DNA of 64,000 bases, taken from positions 62,001-126,000 of the forward strand of contig OY762464.1 in assembly GCA_963665765.1 (NCBI GenBank), read 5' to 3'. The position numbers and the translations under genes are program-made. A model generated the notes under the pieces. The model had not been told where the DNA came from. It saw nothing but the letters and a program-made list of their open reading frames with translations, and did no database searches. Source of the stretch: Bin76 sp963665765 (GTDB lineage: Bacteria > Actinomycetota > Acidimicrobiia > Spongiisociales > ZC4RG35). Position 1 is the stretch's first letter. Every line of letters begins with the position of its first letter. Positions 1 through 8,575 of this stretch are shown here, piece after piece.

Positions 1-39
1 GAGCGTCCATCGGCTGACACCCGGGCGGAGGGTAGGGGA

Positions 40-1356
40 CTATGCCTCGAGAACCCTCCAAGTGGCGCGCTCCGAGCGGGCCTTTTCGACGTTCACCAGG
101 CTCAACAGCACAAATCCCAACCCGAAAAAGATCACCAAGGACAAAACCGCCGGTCGGCTCGAACCGGTCACTTGGCGGAAAGTGGCGAAGATGATCGGGC
201 CCCAGATGGCGGAGAACTTGGTGAACACCGAGAAGAAGCCGAAAAACTCGGCGGAGGCCTGTTCGGGGATGATCGATCCATAGAGGCTGCGGCTGAGGGC
301 CTGGGTGCCGCCCAACACCATTCCGATCACCATTCCCAGGGCCAGCAGGGGATAGTTCTGTCCCACCGGTAGGTAGTAGGCGGCGACCAGCACCCCCGTC
401 CAGATCACCAGGGCAAAGGAGATGGAGCGTTTGGGTCCGATCCGGTCGGACAGGCGTCCGAACAGAAGCGCCCCGAAAAAGGCCATGAACTGCACCACCA
501 GCAAGACCAGGGCAATAAAAGAGGTGCTGATCTCAAGGGTTTCGGAAGAGTAGATGGCAGAGATGTTTATAACGGTCTGCACCCCGTCGATATAGAAGAT
601 GTAGGCCACCACGAACAGCAGCAGATGTCGGTGTCCCGAGAGGTTGCGACAGGTCCTCCAGGTGCGGCTGAAACCGAGCCGCAAATGATTGCGGTGACCC
701 ATTTGTTCTCGGTGGTCGCCGGTTCTCGCTCGGGTTTGGTCGACCTCCTGCAGGCGACCGAATGCGTACCAAGAAAAACCCGCCCACCAGATGCCGGAGC
801 CTCCGATGGACAACCGGGCGGCCAGGGACTCCGACACGCCCAAGTTTTCGGAGTAGAAGATGAACACTATGGCCAGCAGCAGATAGATACCGCCGCCTAT
901 GTAACCGAGAGCATATCCCTTGGAACTGACCCGATCGATGGTGTCGTCGGTGCTGATGAGGGGAAGCATGCTGTCGTAGAAGACGTTGGCCGCCGCCAAT
1001 CCGAAATGGGCGGCCAGGAATATGACGATGGCCGGCAGCACATCACCGGTGGAAACGAACGTGAAACAGGTGACGAACACGGCGCCGCCGTAGGCGCAAA
1101 CCCTCAGGAACCGGAGGCGCTGGGCGCGGTAGTCGGCAATCGCTCCCAGCACCGGGGTTATCAGAAAGAGCACCAGGGAGATGAGCCCCACCATGTATCC
1201 CCACAGAGACTCGGCGCTCAGGCCCAACCAGCCCTCCTCGGGAACGATCACCGAACCGAAATAGGCGGGAAGAACGCCCACCGTGATCACGACATAGCCC
1301 GAATTGGCCCAGTCATACATCGCCCACCCCAAAAGGGTGCGTCGGTCGTTTCTCAT
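40..1356 (-). CDS. MFS transporter, UMF1 (Atg22-like) family
   Basis: This is a 438-residue integral membrane protein. The N-terminus contains YDWANSGY, followed by a hydrophobic first helix; that combination is characteristic of the UMF1/Atg22-like branch of the major facilitator superfamily. About twelve hydrophobic segments can be picked out. A hydrophilic, Arg/His-rich loop (around residues 205-240) separates the two halves, and a second-half loop reads GRLSDRIGPKR, a typical MFS loop motif. In this family the substrate is usually unknown; yeast Atg22 exports amino acids from the vacuole, but that cannot be transferred here. The gene stands alone and is divergent from the DMT permease at 1531. 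Confidence 0.85.
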   Translation of the reverse strand: MRNDRRTLLGWAMYDWANSGYVVITVGVLPAYFGSVIVPEEGWLGLSAESLWGYMVGLISLVLFLITPVLGAIADYRAQRLRFLRVCAYGGAVFVTCFTFVSTGDVLPAIVIFLAAHFGLAAANVFYDSMLPLISTDDTIDRVSSKGYALGYIGGGIYLLLAIVFIFYSENLGVSESLAARLSIGGSGIWWAGFSWYAFGRLQEVDQTRARTGDHREQMGHRNHLRLGFSRTWRTCRNLSGHRHLLLFVVAYIFYIDGVQTVINISAIYSSETLEISTSFIALVLLVVQFMAFFGALLFGRLSDRIGPKRSISFALVIWTGVLVAAYYLPVGQNYPLLALGMVIGMVLGGTQALSRSLYGSIIPEQASAEFFGFFSVFTKFSAIWGPIIFATFRQVTGSSRPAVLSLVIFFGLGFVLLSLVNVEKARSERATWRVLEA

Positions 1357-1530
1357 CCGATTTAAAGAATACGCCCGGGCGGACGCCCTCTCGGAACGGA
1401 GGCGGGTGGCATCGCTTCCTGACCCACAACCACCATCCGCTAGTCTTGGCTTGATCCGACCTCCGCCGCTTGGGGGCCGGGCACCAACTATGACGGCTGT
1501 CCTTTTCCCTGCTCACCACCGCGGAGCGCC

Positions 1531-2361
1531 ATGGCCATATTCCTGGCCGGTCTGACTTCCCTTTTATACGGGTTGTGCGATTTCGCCGGGGGGTTGGCCA
1601 CCCGCCGAGCCCCGGTGCTGGCGGTGACGCTGTGGGCCAATCTGGTGGGTTTGGCGATCGCGGTCTTCATATCGGTGATGCATTACCTGGTGATCGGCGA
1701 CACGGTCACTCTATCCGATCTCGTCTGGGGAGCGGTGAGCGGGGTGGCTGGAGTAGCCGGACTCGCCTTGTACTTCCAGGGGATGGCCAAGGGCCGGATG
1801 GCGGTGGTGGCGCCCGTATCGGCTGTCACTTTGGCGGTGGTTCCCCTGGTGTTCGGGGTGGTGACCGGCGAACGCTACGGCCTGCAGTCATGGGCGGGAG
1901 TGGCATTGGCCCTGCCCGCCCTGTGGCTCACGGTATCCCAGCGCCGGCGATGGGATCGTTCGGGAAAAGCGATCTACGGCGTGATATCGGGGCTGACCTT
2001 TTCGCTCTTTCTAATCGGCATCGCCCAGACTTCGCCCGAGGCCGGGTTGTGGCCTTTGATCGCAGTCAGAGTGGGAGGACTCAGCCTGCTGGCGGTATTG
2101 GTGACGATCCGCAGAGTTCCGGTTGTCTTGCCGAGCGACGCCCGTCCACTGGCTTTGCTGGCCGGGGGCGACATTCTGGCCAATCTCACCTATCTCTTGG
2201 CGGTTCGGATCGGCCCGTTCGGCCTGGTGGCCGTGGCGTCCTCCTTCTACCCGGTGGTGATCGCCGTGTTGGCCCGGACAGTGGAGAAAGAAAAGATGCC
2301 ACCCTCCCGGATGGTGGGATTGAGTTTGTCGGTGATCTCGTTGGCGCTCATCGCCCTCTGA
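1531..2361 (+). CDS. DMT-family permease (EamA type), copy 1
   Basis: This 276-residue protein has about ten hydrophobic helices in two repeated halves, as in drug/metabolite transporters with two EamA domains. The halves end in similar pieces (around residues 80-130 and 225-276), including AVVAPVSAVTLAVVPL and GLVAVASSFYPVVIAVLA. The ATG follows GGAG by four bases. The gene is followed 158 bases later by a second gene of identical length and the same residue pattern, so the two are a tandem duplication. The substrate cannot be predicted. Confidence 0.82.
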   Translation: MAIFLAGLTSLLYGLCDFAGGLATRRAPVLAVTLWANLVGLAIAVFISVMHYLVIGDTVTLSDLVWGAVSGVAGVAGLALYFQGMAKGRMAVVAPVSAVTLAVVPLVFGVVTGERYGLQSWAGVALALPALWLTVSQRRRWDRSGKAIYGVISGLTFSLFLIGIAQTSPEAGLWPLIAVRVGGLSLLAVLVTIRRVPVVLPSDARPLALLAGGDILANLTYLLAVRIGPFGLVAVASSFYPVVIAVLARTVEKEKMPPSRMVGLSLSVISLALIAL

Positions 2362-2519
2362 GACAGAACCGACCGACCGCTTCGACGAGGGAGCGCCACT
2401 TGGACTGATGTCCACCCGGAGCACAACCCCACTAACCTCCGCTTGGCCCCCGATCCGGATCGGGGTCTGCTATTTCTTATGCTCGCTTTCGCACACTCCC
2501 TGCCTCTCTCCGGCGCACC

Positions 2520-3350
2520 ATGGCTATTCTGCTGGCCGGACTGACCTCGGTCTTTTACGGGGTCTTCGACTTCGCGGGAGGAATAGCCACCCGCCGGGCC
2601 CCGGTGTTCGCGGTCGCTTTCTGGTCCAACGTCACAGGTCTGGGTCTTTCTATCCTCATTGCCGTAACCCATCATCTTCTGGTGGGCGCTTCGGTCACTG
2701 CCACCGACTTCGCCTGGGGTCTTGTCAGCGGGGTGGCCGGCGTCACCGGGGTGGTCTTCTATTTCCAGGGTCTGGCCAAGGGTCGGATGGCGGTGGTCTC
2801 ACCGGTGTCCGCCGTCACTCTCTCCCTGGTGCCCTTCCTGTTCGGGTTGGTGACCGGTGAACGCTACGGCCTGCTGTCGTGGATCGGAGTGGCGTTGGCC
2901 ATGCCGGCGCTGTGGCTGACCGTGTCCGCCCGGCAGACCAGAAACCGCCCGGCCAAGGCCGCCTACGGGTTGGCGGCCGGTCTGGCCTTTTCCTTGGTCT
3001 ACATCGGTATCGCCCAGATCTCACCCGACGCCGGCTTGTGGCCGCTTTTGACTTTCAAATGCGGTGGACTTGCCTCGATATGGATTCTGGTGAAGATCCG
3101 CCGGGTGCCGCTTGGCCTCCCTCGGAGGGAGCGCCTGCTGGCCTTTGTGGCCGGCGGCAGTGTCCTGGCCAACCTCACCTACCTGGTGGCGGTGCAGATC
3201 GGACCGCTGGGCCTGGTGGCCGTGGCCTCCTCGTTCTATCCGGGGGTGGTGGCGTTGCTCGCCTTTCTGGTGGACCGAGAAAGGATCCCGCCCTCCCGGC
3301 TCACCGGACTGGCCCTCTCGGTGGCCGCCCTGGCGATGATCGCACTCTGA
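2520..3350 (+). CDS. DMT-family permease (EamA type), copy 2
   Basis: This 276-residue paralogue of the preceding gene can be aligned with it from the first to the last residue without visible gaps; shared blocks include LAKGRMAVV, PVSAVTL, VTGERYG and GPxGLVAVASSFYP. It has two EamA-like halves and about ten membrane helices. The divergence between the copies is substantial, so the duplication is not recent, and they may have separated in substrate. The start is the ATG matching copy 1. A third DMT-like protein (3366-3806) is convergent just downstream, making a three-gene transporter patch. Confidence 0.82.
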   Translation: MAILLAGLTSVFYGVFDFAGGIATRRAPVFAVAFWSNVTGLGLSILIAVTHHLLVGASVTATDFAWGLVSGVAGVTGVVFYFQGLAKGRMAVVSPVSAVTLSLVPFLFGLVTGERYGLLSWIGVALAMPALWLTVSARQTRNRPAKAAYGLAAGLAFSLVYIGIAQISPDAGLWPLLTFKCGGLASIWILVKIRRVPLGLPRRERLLAFVAGGSVLANLTYLVAVQIGPLGLVAVASSFYPGVVALLAFLVDRERIPPSRLTGLALSVAALAMIAL

Positions 3351-3365
3351 ACAAACCCCGGCGGT

Positions 3366-3806
3366 TCAGCGCAGCACCAGCCGAGCCCCCAGGATCAGGA
3401 ACATGATGCCCAAGAGCTTGGTCAGGGTGATCTCTCGGACAGAGGCCCCCAGCCATCCGAAGTGATCGATGATCGTCCCGCCGGTCAACTGGGCGGTCAC
3501 CAACAGCATGGAGCCGGCCAACACCCCCACCCGGGCCACCGTAAAAGCAATACTGCTGATTATCACGATACCGGCGAGCCCCGCCAGATACAGATAGGGT
3601 GGAACGTCCTGCCACTCGGCGAGAGACGGGCTTCTGATCAGCAGGAGGACCAGCGCCATCACCACGGCCCCCACCACAAAATTGGAGGCAGTGCCGGCCA
3701 GCATTCCCACTCTTTGTTCCAATTCTCCCATCATCTGGCTCTGTACGGCTGCCACTATCCCTCCCAGCAATCCGAATAGCACCACGCCTGCCGCACTCAC
3801 TGTCAA
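3366..3806 (-). CDS. DMT-family small permease, YdcZ/DUF606 type
   Basis: This 146-residue protein is almost entirely hydrophobic, with four to five helices, matching the single-domain DUF606/YdcZ group of drug/metabolite transporters. It starts with a glycine-rich helix (VVLFGLLGGIVAAVQSQM) as members of that family do, and later has GSMLLVTAQLTGGTIIDHFGWLG, in the conserved second half (the longest part of which is quoted here only to show the helix-loop border). Members often work as homo- or heterodimers. It converges on the tandem DMT genes with 15 bases between the stops. The function and substrate are unknown. Confidence 0.75.
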   Translation of the reverse strand: MTVSAAGVVLFGLLGGIVAAVQSQMMGELEQRVGMLAGTASNFVVGAVVMALVLLLIRSPSLAEWQDVPPYLYLAGLAGIVIISSIAFTVARVGVLAGSMLLVTAQLTGGTIIDHFGWLGASVREITLTKLLGIMFLILGARLVLR

Positions 3807-3847
3807 ATGAGCCTAACGGAATGCCGCTCCGGGTTATCAGATTGCTT

Positions 3848-3877
3848 TTGCCGCCGCCCGACCACCCCGGGTATTAG
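3848..3877 (+). promoter_or_regulatory. candidate promoter of the glycine riboswitch-gcvP transcript
   Basis: TTGCCG at 3848-3853 and TATTAG at 3872-3877 are separated by 18 bases, which would start transcription near 3884, about 20 bases before the first riboswitch aptamer. The match is four of six bases at the -10 box, so this is a tentative call supported mainly by its position. Confidence 0.35.
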
Positions 3878-3904
3878 TGTTACAAAACGTAAAGCCGGTA
3901 ACGC

Positions 3905-4078
3905 GACGCGGGAGAGTCTCGTCAGGCGAGACGCCGAAGGGGCAAACCTCCCGGGAATCTCTCAGGCAAACGGACCGCGTCGAAGAGGCAGTGCTGAAGA
4001 GGGCGGGCAGCCGCCGCCGAAGGAGCAAGCTCCCCCCGGGGAGCGAAACTCTCAGGTACACAGGACAGCAGGGAGAGT
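3905..4078 (+). promoter_or_regulatory. tandem glycine riboswitch
   Basis: Two glycine-aptamer-like modules lie in a row upstream of gcvP. In the first, P1 pairs 3905-3911 with 3975-3981, and the core has GGAGAGTC, GCCGAAGGGGCAA and ATCTCTCAGGCAAACGGACCG, the signature layout of glycine riboswitches. In the second, P1 pairs 3992-3996 with 4066-4070 and the core has GCCGAAGGAGCAAGC and AACTCTCAGGTACACAGGACAG. The two are joined by a linker of about ten bases, as in classical tandem riboswitches. The ribosome-binding site GAGGAGG (4094-4100) of gcvP comes only about 25 bases after the second aptamer, and no hairpin with a T-tract is seen, so control of translation start is more likely than transcription termination (inference). 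Confidence 0.93.
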
Positions 4079-4105
4079 AGGCCACCGCGTCCCGAGGAGG
4101 TGCCC

Positions 4106-6954
4106 ATGCCCGCCGGCCACACCTACGACTTTTCAGATCGCCACATCGGACCCCGCGGCCGAGACATCCCGAAGATGCTAGAGGCAGTGGGGGCGGAATC
4201 GTTGAACCAACTGATCAACGAAACCGTTCCCGCCTCCATTCGCATGAGGGAGGAATTGGACTTGCCTCAGGCACTGGGGGAACCGGAGGCGCTCGGAGCC
4301 CTCCGGCAGATCGCTTCTCGGAACCAGGTGCTGACATCCATGATCGGTTTGGGGTATTACAACGTCCATGTCCCATCGGTGATCCTCCGCCAGGTGCTGG
4401 AGAATCCCGCCTGGTACACCGCTTACACCCCCTATCAACCAGAGATTTCCCAGGGTCGATTGGAGGCGCTTTTGAACTTCCAGACCATGGTCTCCGACCT
4501 GACCGGGATGGAGGTCGCCAACGCGTCCTTGCTTGATGAGGGAACGGCCGCCGCCGAAGCGATGACCATGGCTCGGCGAATCTCCCGCCGGCGTCGGGCT
4601 GACCGGTTCTGGGTGGATGCCGACGCCTTCCCCCAAACGGTCGAGGTGATCCGCGCCCGCGCCCGCTTCATGGACATCGATGTTCGGGTCGCCCATCCCG
4701 ACGACATGGACTATCTGGACGGTGAATCCTTCGGGATTCTTCTCCACTACCCGGGCGCCGGCGGCGAAGTCCGGGATTTTTCGGCGGCTGTCGAAGAGGC
4801 CAAGGAGGCCGGGATGGTAGTGGCGGTCGCCACCGACCTTTTGGCCCTCACTCTGCTGTCGCCCCCCGGGGAGTGGGGCGCCGACATCGCGGTCGGGTCG
4901 TCACAGCGTTTCGGGGTGCCCATGATGTTCGGTGGCCCTCACGCCGGGTTCATCGCCACCAAAGAGCGATATGTCCGCACTCTTCCGGGCCGGTTGGCGG
5001 GGCTTTCGATCGACTCCAACGGCGATCCGGCTTTGCGACTGGCTCTCCAGACCCGTGAGCAGCACATCCGGCGCCAGCGCGCCACTTCCAACATTTGCAC
5101 CGCCCAAGTGCTGCTGGCGGTGATGGCCTCCTTCTACGCGTCCTGGCACGGACCGGAGGGACTGACGGGCATCGCCCGGCGCGTCAACGATCTCGCCTCC
5201 CGGATGGCCGCCGGCCTGAAATCGGCCGGGTGGGGGTTGGTCAACAGTGGGTGGTTCGACACCCTGTCAGTGAGAGCGGGGGAGTCGGCCGAGGTGGTCA
5301 TGGACAACGCCCGGGCGGCGGGGGTCAATCTCCGCCGCTCCGACCGGGACACGGTGGCCTTCTCTTTGGACGAGACCACCGATGAGAAGATGGCATCGGC
5401 GGTCCTGGGCGCCTTCGGAGCGGAGTTGCCAGAGAAAGGCGCGAGCCCGGCCTTCCCCGAGCAACTGCGGCGAGAAAGCCGGTTCATGACCCATCCGGTC
5501 TTCACAGCTACCACTCCGAGCACGAGATGCTCCGGTACATCCGGCGTCTGTCAGATCGGGATCTGGCCCTGGACCGGACCATGATTCCCTTGGGATCCTG
5601 CACCATGAAGCTCAACCCCGCCTCGGCCATGCTCCCGGTTAGCTGGCCGGAGTTCTCCGACCTCCATCCCTTCGCTCCGATCGACCAAGCGCAGGGCTAT
5701 CTGCAGCTGTTTGCCGACCTGGAGGACTGGTTGGTGGAGATCACCGGATATGCGGCGGTTTCCCTCCAACCCAACGCCGGTTCCCAAGGAGAACTGGCCG
5801 GTCTGGCCGCCATCCGGGCCTATCACCGGGCCCGCGACGAGGATCGCCGACGGGTGTGTCTGATCCCGTCTTCCGCACACGGGACCAATGCCGCTTCGGC
5901 GGTGATGGCGGGAATGCGCATCGCGGTGGTGGACTGCGATGCGCAAGGAAATGTCGATCTGGTGGATCTGAAAAGAAAACTCGTCCACCACGGCGCCAAC
6001 GTGGCTGCCATCATGATCACCTATCCCTCCACCCATGGAGTATTCGAGCAAAGTGTGGGACAGGTGTGCGAAATGGTCCACGAGGCCGGGGGACAGGTCT
6101 ATGTGGACGGGGCCAACCTCAACGCTCTGGTGGGTCTGGCTCAACCGGGAGCATTCGGCGCCGACGTATCTCACCTCAACCTCCACAAGACCTTTACCAT
6201 TCCCCACGGCGGAGGGGGCCCCGGGGTGGGTCCGGTGGCGGTGGCCGCCCATCTGGCGCCCTATCTTCCCAATCATCCCCTGCAGCACCGGGCCGGTCCG
6301 CCCACCGGGATCGGTCCCATCTCGGCCGCTCCGTGGGGCTCGGCGGGGATACTTCCCATTCCCTGGATGTACATGAGGATGATGGGGGCGCCCGGACTGA
6401 AAAGAGCTTCGGAAACAGCCATCCTGGCAGCCAACTATTTGGCGACCCGACTGTCGGAGGATTATCGGATTCTCTATCGGGGAGAGCAGGGGAGAGTGGC
6501 CCACGAGGTGATCATCGACCTTCGGGAGTTCATGTCTTCGGCCGGAGTCAGCGCCGAGGATGTGGCCAAGCGGCTCACCGACTACGGGTTCCACGCGCCC
6601 ACGCTCAGTTTTCCGGTGCCCGGGACTCTGATGATCGAGCCCACCGAATCCGAGCCTCGGGCGGAGTTGGATCGGTTCCTAGAGGCCATGTCGTCGATTC
6701 GCGCCGAGATACGCCGGATCGAGGATGGTGAATGGCCCCGGGACGACAACCCTCTTCACCATGCGCCCCACACCGTCCGGGTGGTCACCGCTGACGACTG
6801 GGATCGCCCCTATTCTCGGTCCACCGCTGCTTACCCTTCTGCCGACATGGCTCCCGACAAGTACTGGTCGCCGGTAGGAAGGGTCGATTCGGTGACCGGT
6901 GATCGCAACCTGCAATGTTCGTGTCCGCCTATCGAGGCTTATCTTGGACAGTAA
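4106..6954 (+). CDS. gcvP: glycine dehydrogenase (decarboxylating) P-protein, interrupted by a one-base frameshift
   Basis: The P-protein of the glycine cleavage system decarboxylates glycine with pyridoxal phosphate and passes the aminomethyl group to lipoylated H-protein. The combined reading covers about 949 residues, the usual length of single-chain GcvP. The N-terminal half is open from ATG 4106 (after GAGGAGG) to 5584; the C-terminal half is open in another frame from 5527 to 6954. The homology switches frame after THPVF: restoring one base between 5503 and 5504 gives a continuous family sequence (HPVFHSYHSEHEMLRYI). The second half has IPLGSCTMKLNP, the PLP lysine in HLNLHKTF and the glycine-rich PHGGGGPG loop. 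Either the gene is broken, the base was lost in sequencing, or the two halves work as separate chains, since the break lies at the border that separates GcvPA and GcvPB in two-subunit enzymes. No gcvT or gcvH is in the window. Confidence 0.9.
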
Positions 6955-7303
6955 CCGTCGTCATCTCGATAAAGAGAGTTCTCGAAGAAACTTCGAGCTA
7001 TGGATTCACACGCCGCAGTAGAACCATTTCGATAGGAAATGGGGGACCGGGGGAAAGTACGCAGTGCCCGTCACGACGGGAAACAAGGAAGCGTCTGGTC
7101 CAAGGAGCTCAAGAGGCAACCGAAGAATTTTGACCATCTGAAAAAGATGACTGGAGTGAACGCATTACCTAGCACCAGTGGTTGATCTTTTTTGGAATGT
7201 TCACCACTTCGGAGAGGCAGGGCCTTTGGACAATGGGACCAGCACGTTCCGGCTAACCGGCCCGTTCGATATGCATTTCACCGGCTTCGCCATCCTCCTT
7301 GAG
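6955..7303. other. 349-base non-coding stretch after gcvP
   Basis: No convincing gene is seen. A perfect hairpin (arms 6981-6987 and 6991-6997, CTCGAAG/CTTCGAG with an AAA loop) starts 26 bases after the gcvP stop, but no T-tract follows, so it is only a weak terminator candidate. The rest is of lower GC than the surrounding genes and borders the broken toxin gene, consistent with a decaying accessory insertion (inference). Confidence 0.45.
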
Positions 7304-7684
7304 TCACAGTGCTTCCACCACAACGTCTTGGGCGTGGATGGCCAGATGAGTCAAATCGTGAAGATCGGATGTCAAGACCAAACCACCAGGCTCCGCAACA
7401 GCTATCACCAGCGCGTCAACTGCGGAGCCGCGGCGCGCTCGGGTTCTCAAAAAAGCGGCTCGACGAGCCAAACGTTCGGGGATGTCTTCAACAATGTCAC
7501 ATGTTTTCAGCATCCGGTTGGCAGCGGCGTCCCGAGACCCATCACCATGCAGAGACTCGATCAAAACAGGGCTGGGCACAACTGGTGGCCAAAAACCCTG
7601 GCCTTATAGTGCTGCAATCCGGGCAACCGTTCTTTGCGAACGCTCCGAGAGTCGGGTAACCGCCCCGGAGTCAAGAACCAGCAA
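7304..7684 (-). pseudogene. VapC-like PIN-domain toxin with an internal stop codon
   Basis: Read from TTG 7684 the frame gives LLVLDSGAVTRLSERSQRTV, the usual first strand of a PIN domain with its conserved Asp. It runs into an in-frame TAA at 7606-7604, and then continues with VVPSPVLIESLHGDG, AVDALVIAV and LVLTSDLHDLTHLA to the stop at 7304. The late SAVDALV and TSDLHDL pieces carry the further acidic residues of PIN ribonucleases. With the stop ignored the product is 126 residues, the normal VapC size. The TTG start lies one base after the stop of the antitoxin gene at 7686, the usual antitoxin-toxin order. A CAA to TAA change would explain the stop. The toxin is therefore probably inactive. 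Confidence 0.78.
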
Positions 7685-7685
7685 T

Positions 7686-7934
7686 CTATCCGGCTGCTCT
7701 TTCTGCCCGGCGGACCAGCCGGCGAGCAAGGTCCTCTGCCCGGGCGGTTTCGGTGGGATCCGGTTCTCCCACCTCGGCAATTAGCTCCCTCAGGAACCGG
7801 TCGGTTTCATCTTGAAGTCGGCGGTGTTTCAACTCGATCCGAACAGCCTCCTGAAGCAACTTGGACGCTCCCAGGCCGTGGTTTTTGACGGCCCGGTAGA
7901 GATGGTCCGGTAGGTAAACCTGCATTCTTGGCAT
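7686..7934 (-). CDS. VapB-like antitoxin
   Basis: From the ATG at 7934 this is an 82-residue protein beginning MPRMQVYLPDHLYRAVKN, an N-terminal beta strand plus helix typical of ribbon-helix-helix antitoxins, followed by LGASKLLQEAVRIEL and a charged C-terminal helix that would wrap the toxin. The frame is open further upstream (to 8060), but that extension overlaps the divergent gene at 8026 and starts with no family pattern. A TATAAT box at 7947-7942 ends exactly seven bases before this ATG, favouring a leaderless start here; ATGs at 7952 and 7943 overlap that box. It pairs with the broken PIN toxin downstream, so it may be an orphan antitoxin. Confidence 0.75.
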   Translation of the reverse strand: MPRMQVYLPDHLYRAVKNHGLGASKLLQEAVRIELKHRRLQDETDRFLRELIAEVGEPDPTETARAEDLARRLVRRAERAAG

Positions 7935-7941
7935 ACGTCCC

Positions 7942-7947
7942 ATTATA
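7942..7947 (-). promoter_or_regulatory. consensus -10 box for leaderless antitoxin mRNA
   Basis: Read on the minus strand this is a perfect TATAAT followed by seven bases and the antitoxin ATG at 7934, so transcription would start at or next to the A of the start codon. No good -35 box is seen at 16-18 bases. Confidence 0.55.
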
Positions 7948-8025
7948 CGCATAAGTAACGGATTGTGGTGAGTCCGGCGGCCGGTTCGGTAGGCTTTGAG
8001 GTCAACTTTGAGAGGAAGATCTTCC

Positions 8026-8541
8026 ATGGACCGCGTCCCTCGTCGCTTAGCTTCTCCCACTATTCACCCCACGGCTTTTGTCGCCTCCACCGCCCGGATT
8101 TTCGGGGATGTGGTGATCGAGGAGTCGGCGGTGGTGATGTTCGGGGTGGTGATCCGAGCTGAGACTGACCGGATTGTGGTGGGGGAGGAGACCAACATCC
8201 AGGACAATTCCGTTCTCCACGCGGACCGGGGATACCCGACTCTGATCGGCCGGCGGGTGACCGTCGGGCACCTGGCTCTGGTGCACGGGGCGGTGGTGGG
8301 AGACAACTGCCTGGTGGGGATGGGCGCTCTTGCCCTCAACGGTTCGGTGATGGGAGAGGGCTCATGGTTGGCGGCCGGGTCGGTGCTGGCGGAGGGCAGG
8401 GAAATACCGCCTTGGACCATCGCGGTCGGAACGCCCGCCCGTCCGCTGAGAGAATTGCGCCCCCACGAGAAAGAACGGGCCGAAATGGGTGTCGAGGAGT
8501 ATCTCACCCTGGGAGCGACCTACCGCCGACTGGAAAGTTGA
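8026..8541 (+). CDS. gamma-class carbonic anhydrase family protein
   Basis: This 171-residue protein is a left-handed beta-helix made of hexapeptide repeats, as in gamma carbonic anhydrases and the related YrdA/PaaY group. The three metal-binding histidines fit VLHAD (about residue 64) and VGHLALVHG (about residues 80-87). The C-terminal part (VGTPARPLREL and the following helix) is the usual cap. The ATG at 8026 has GAGAGGAAG upstream. It stands between the toxin-antitoxin remnant and the phenylacetate operon. PaaY-type thioesterases of this fold accompany phenylacetate operons in other bacteria, so a role there is possible but unproven. Confidence 0.82.
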   Translation: MDRVPRRLASPTIHPTAFVASTARIFGDVVIEESAVVMFGVVIRAETDRIVVGEETNIQDNSVLHADRGYPTLIGRRVTVGHLALVHGAVVGDNCLVGMGALALNGSVMGEGSWLAAGSVLAEGREIPPWTIAVGTPARPLRELRPHEKERAEMGVEEYLTLGATYRRLES

Positions 8542-8575
8542 GAACCCCCGGCCTTTCCGGAGAGTCCTTTGACTC

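Noticed and set aside
3807..4181. Open frames on both strands across 3807-4181
   Set aside because: They lie on the glycine riboswitch, whose conserved RNA core explains the sequence.
7178..7609. Plus-strand open frame of 143 residues
   Set aside because: It is the antisense shadow of the broken PIN toxin gene.
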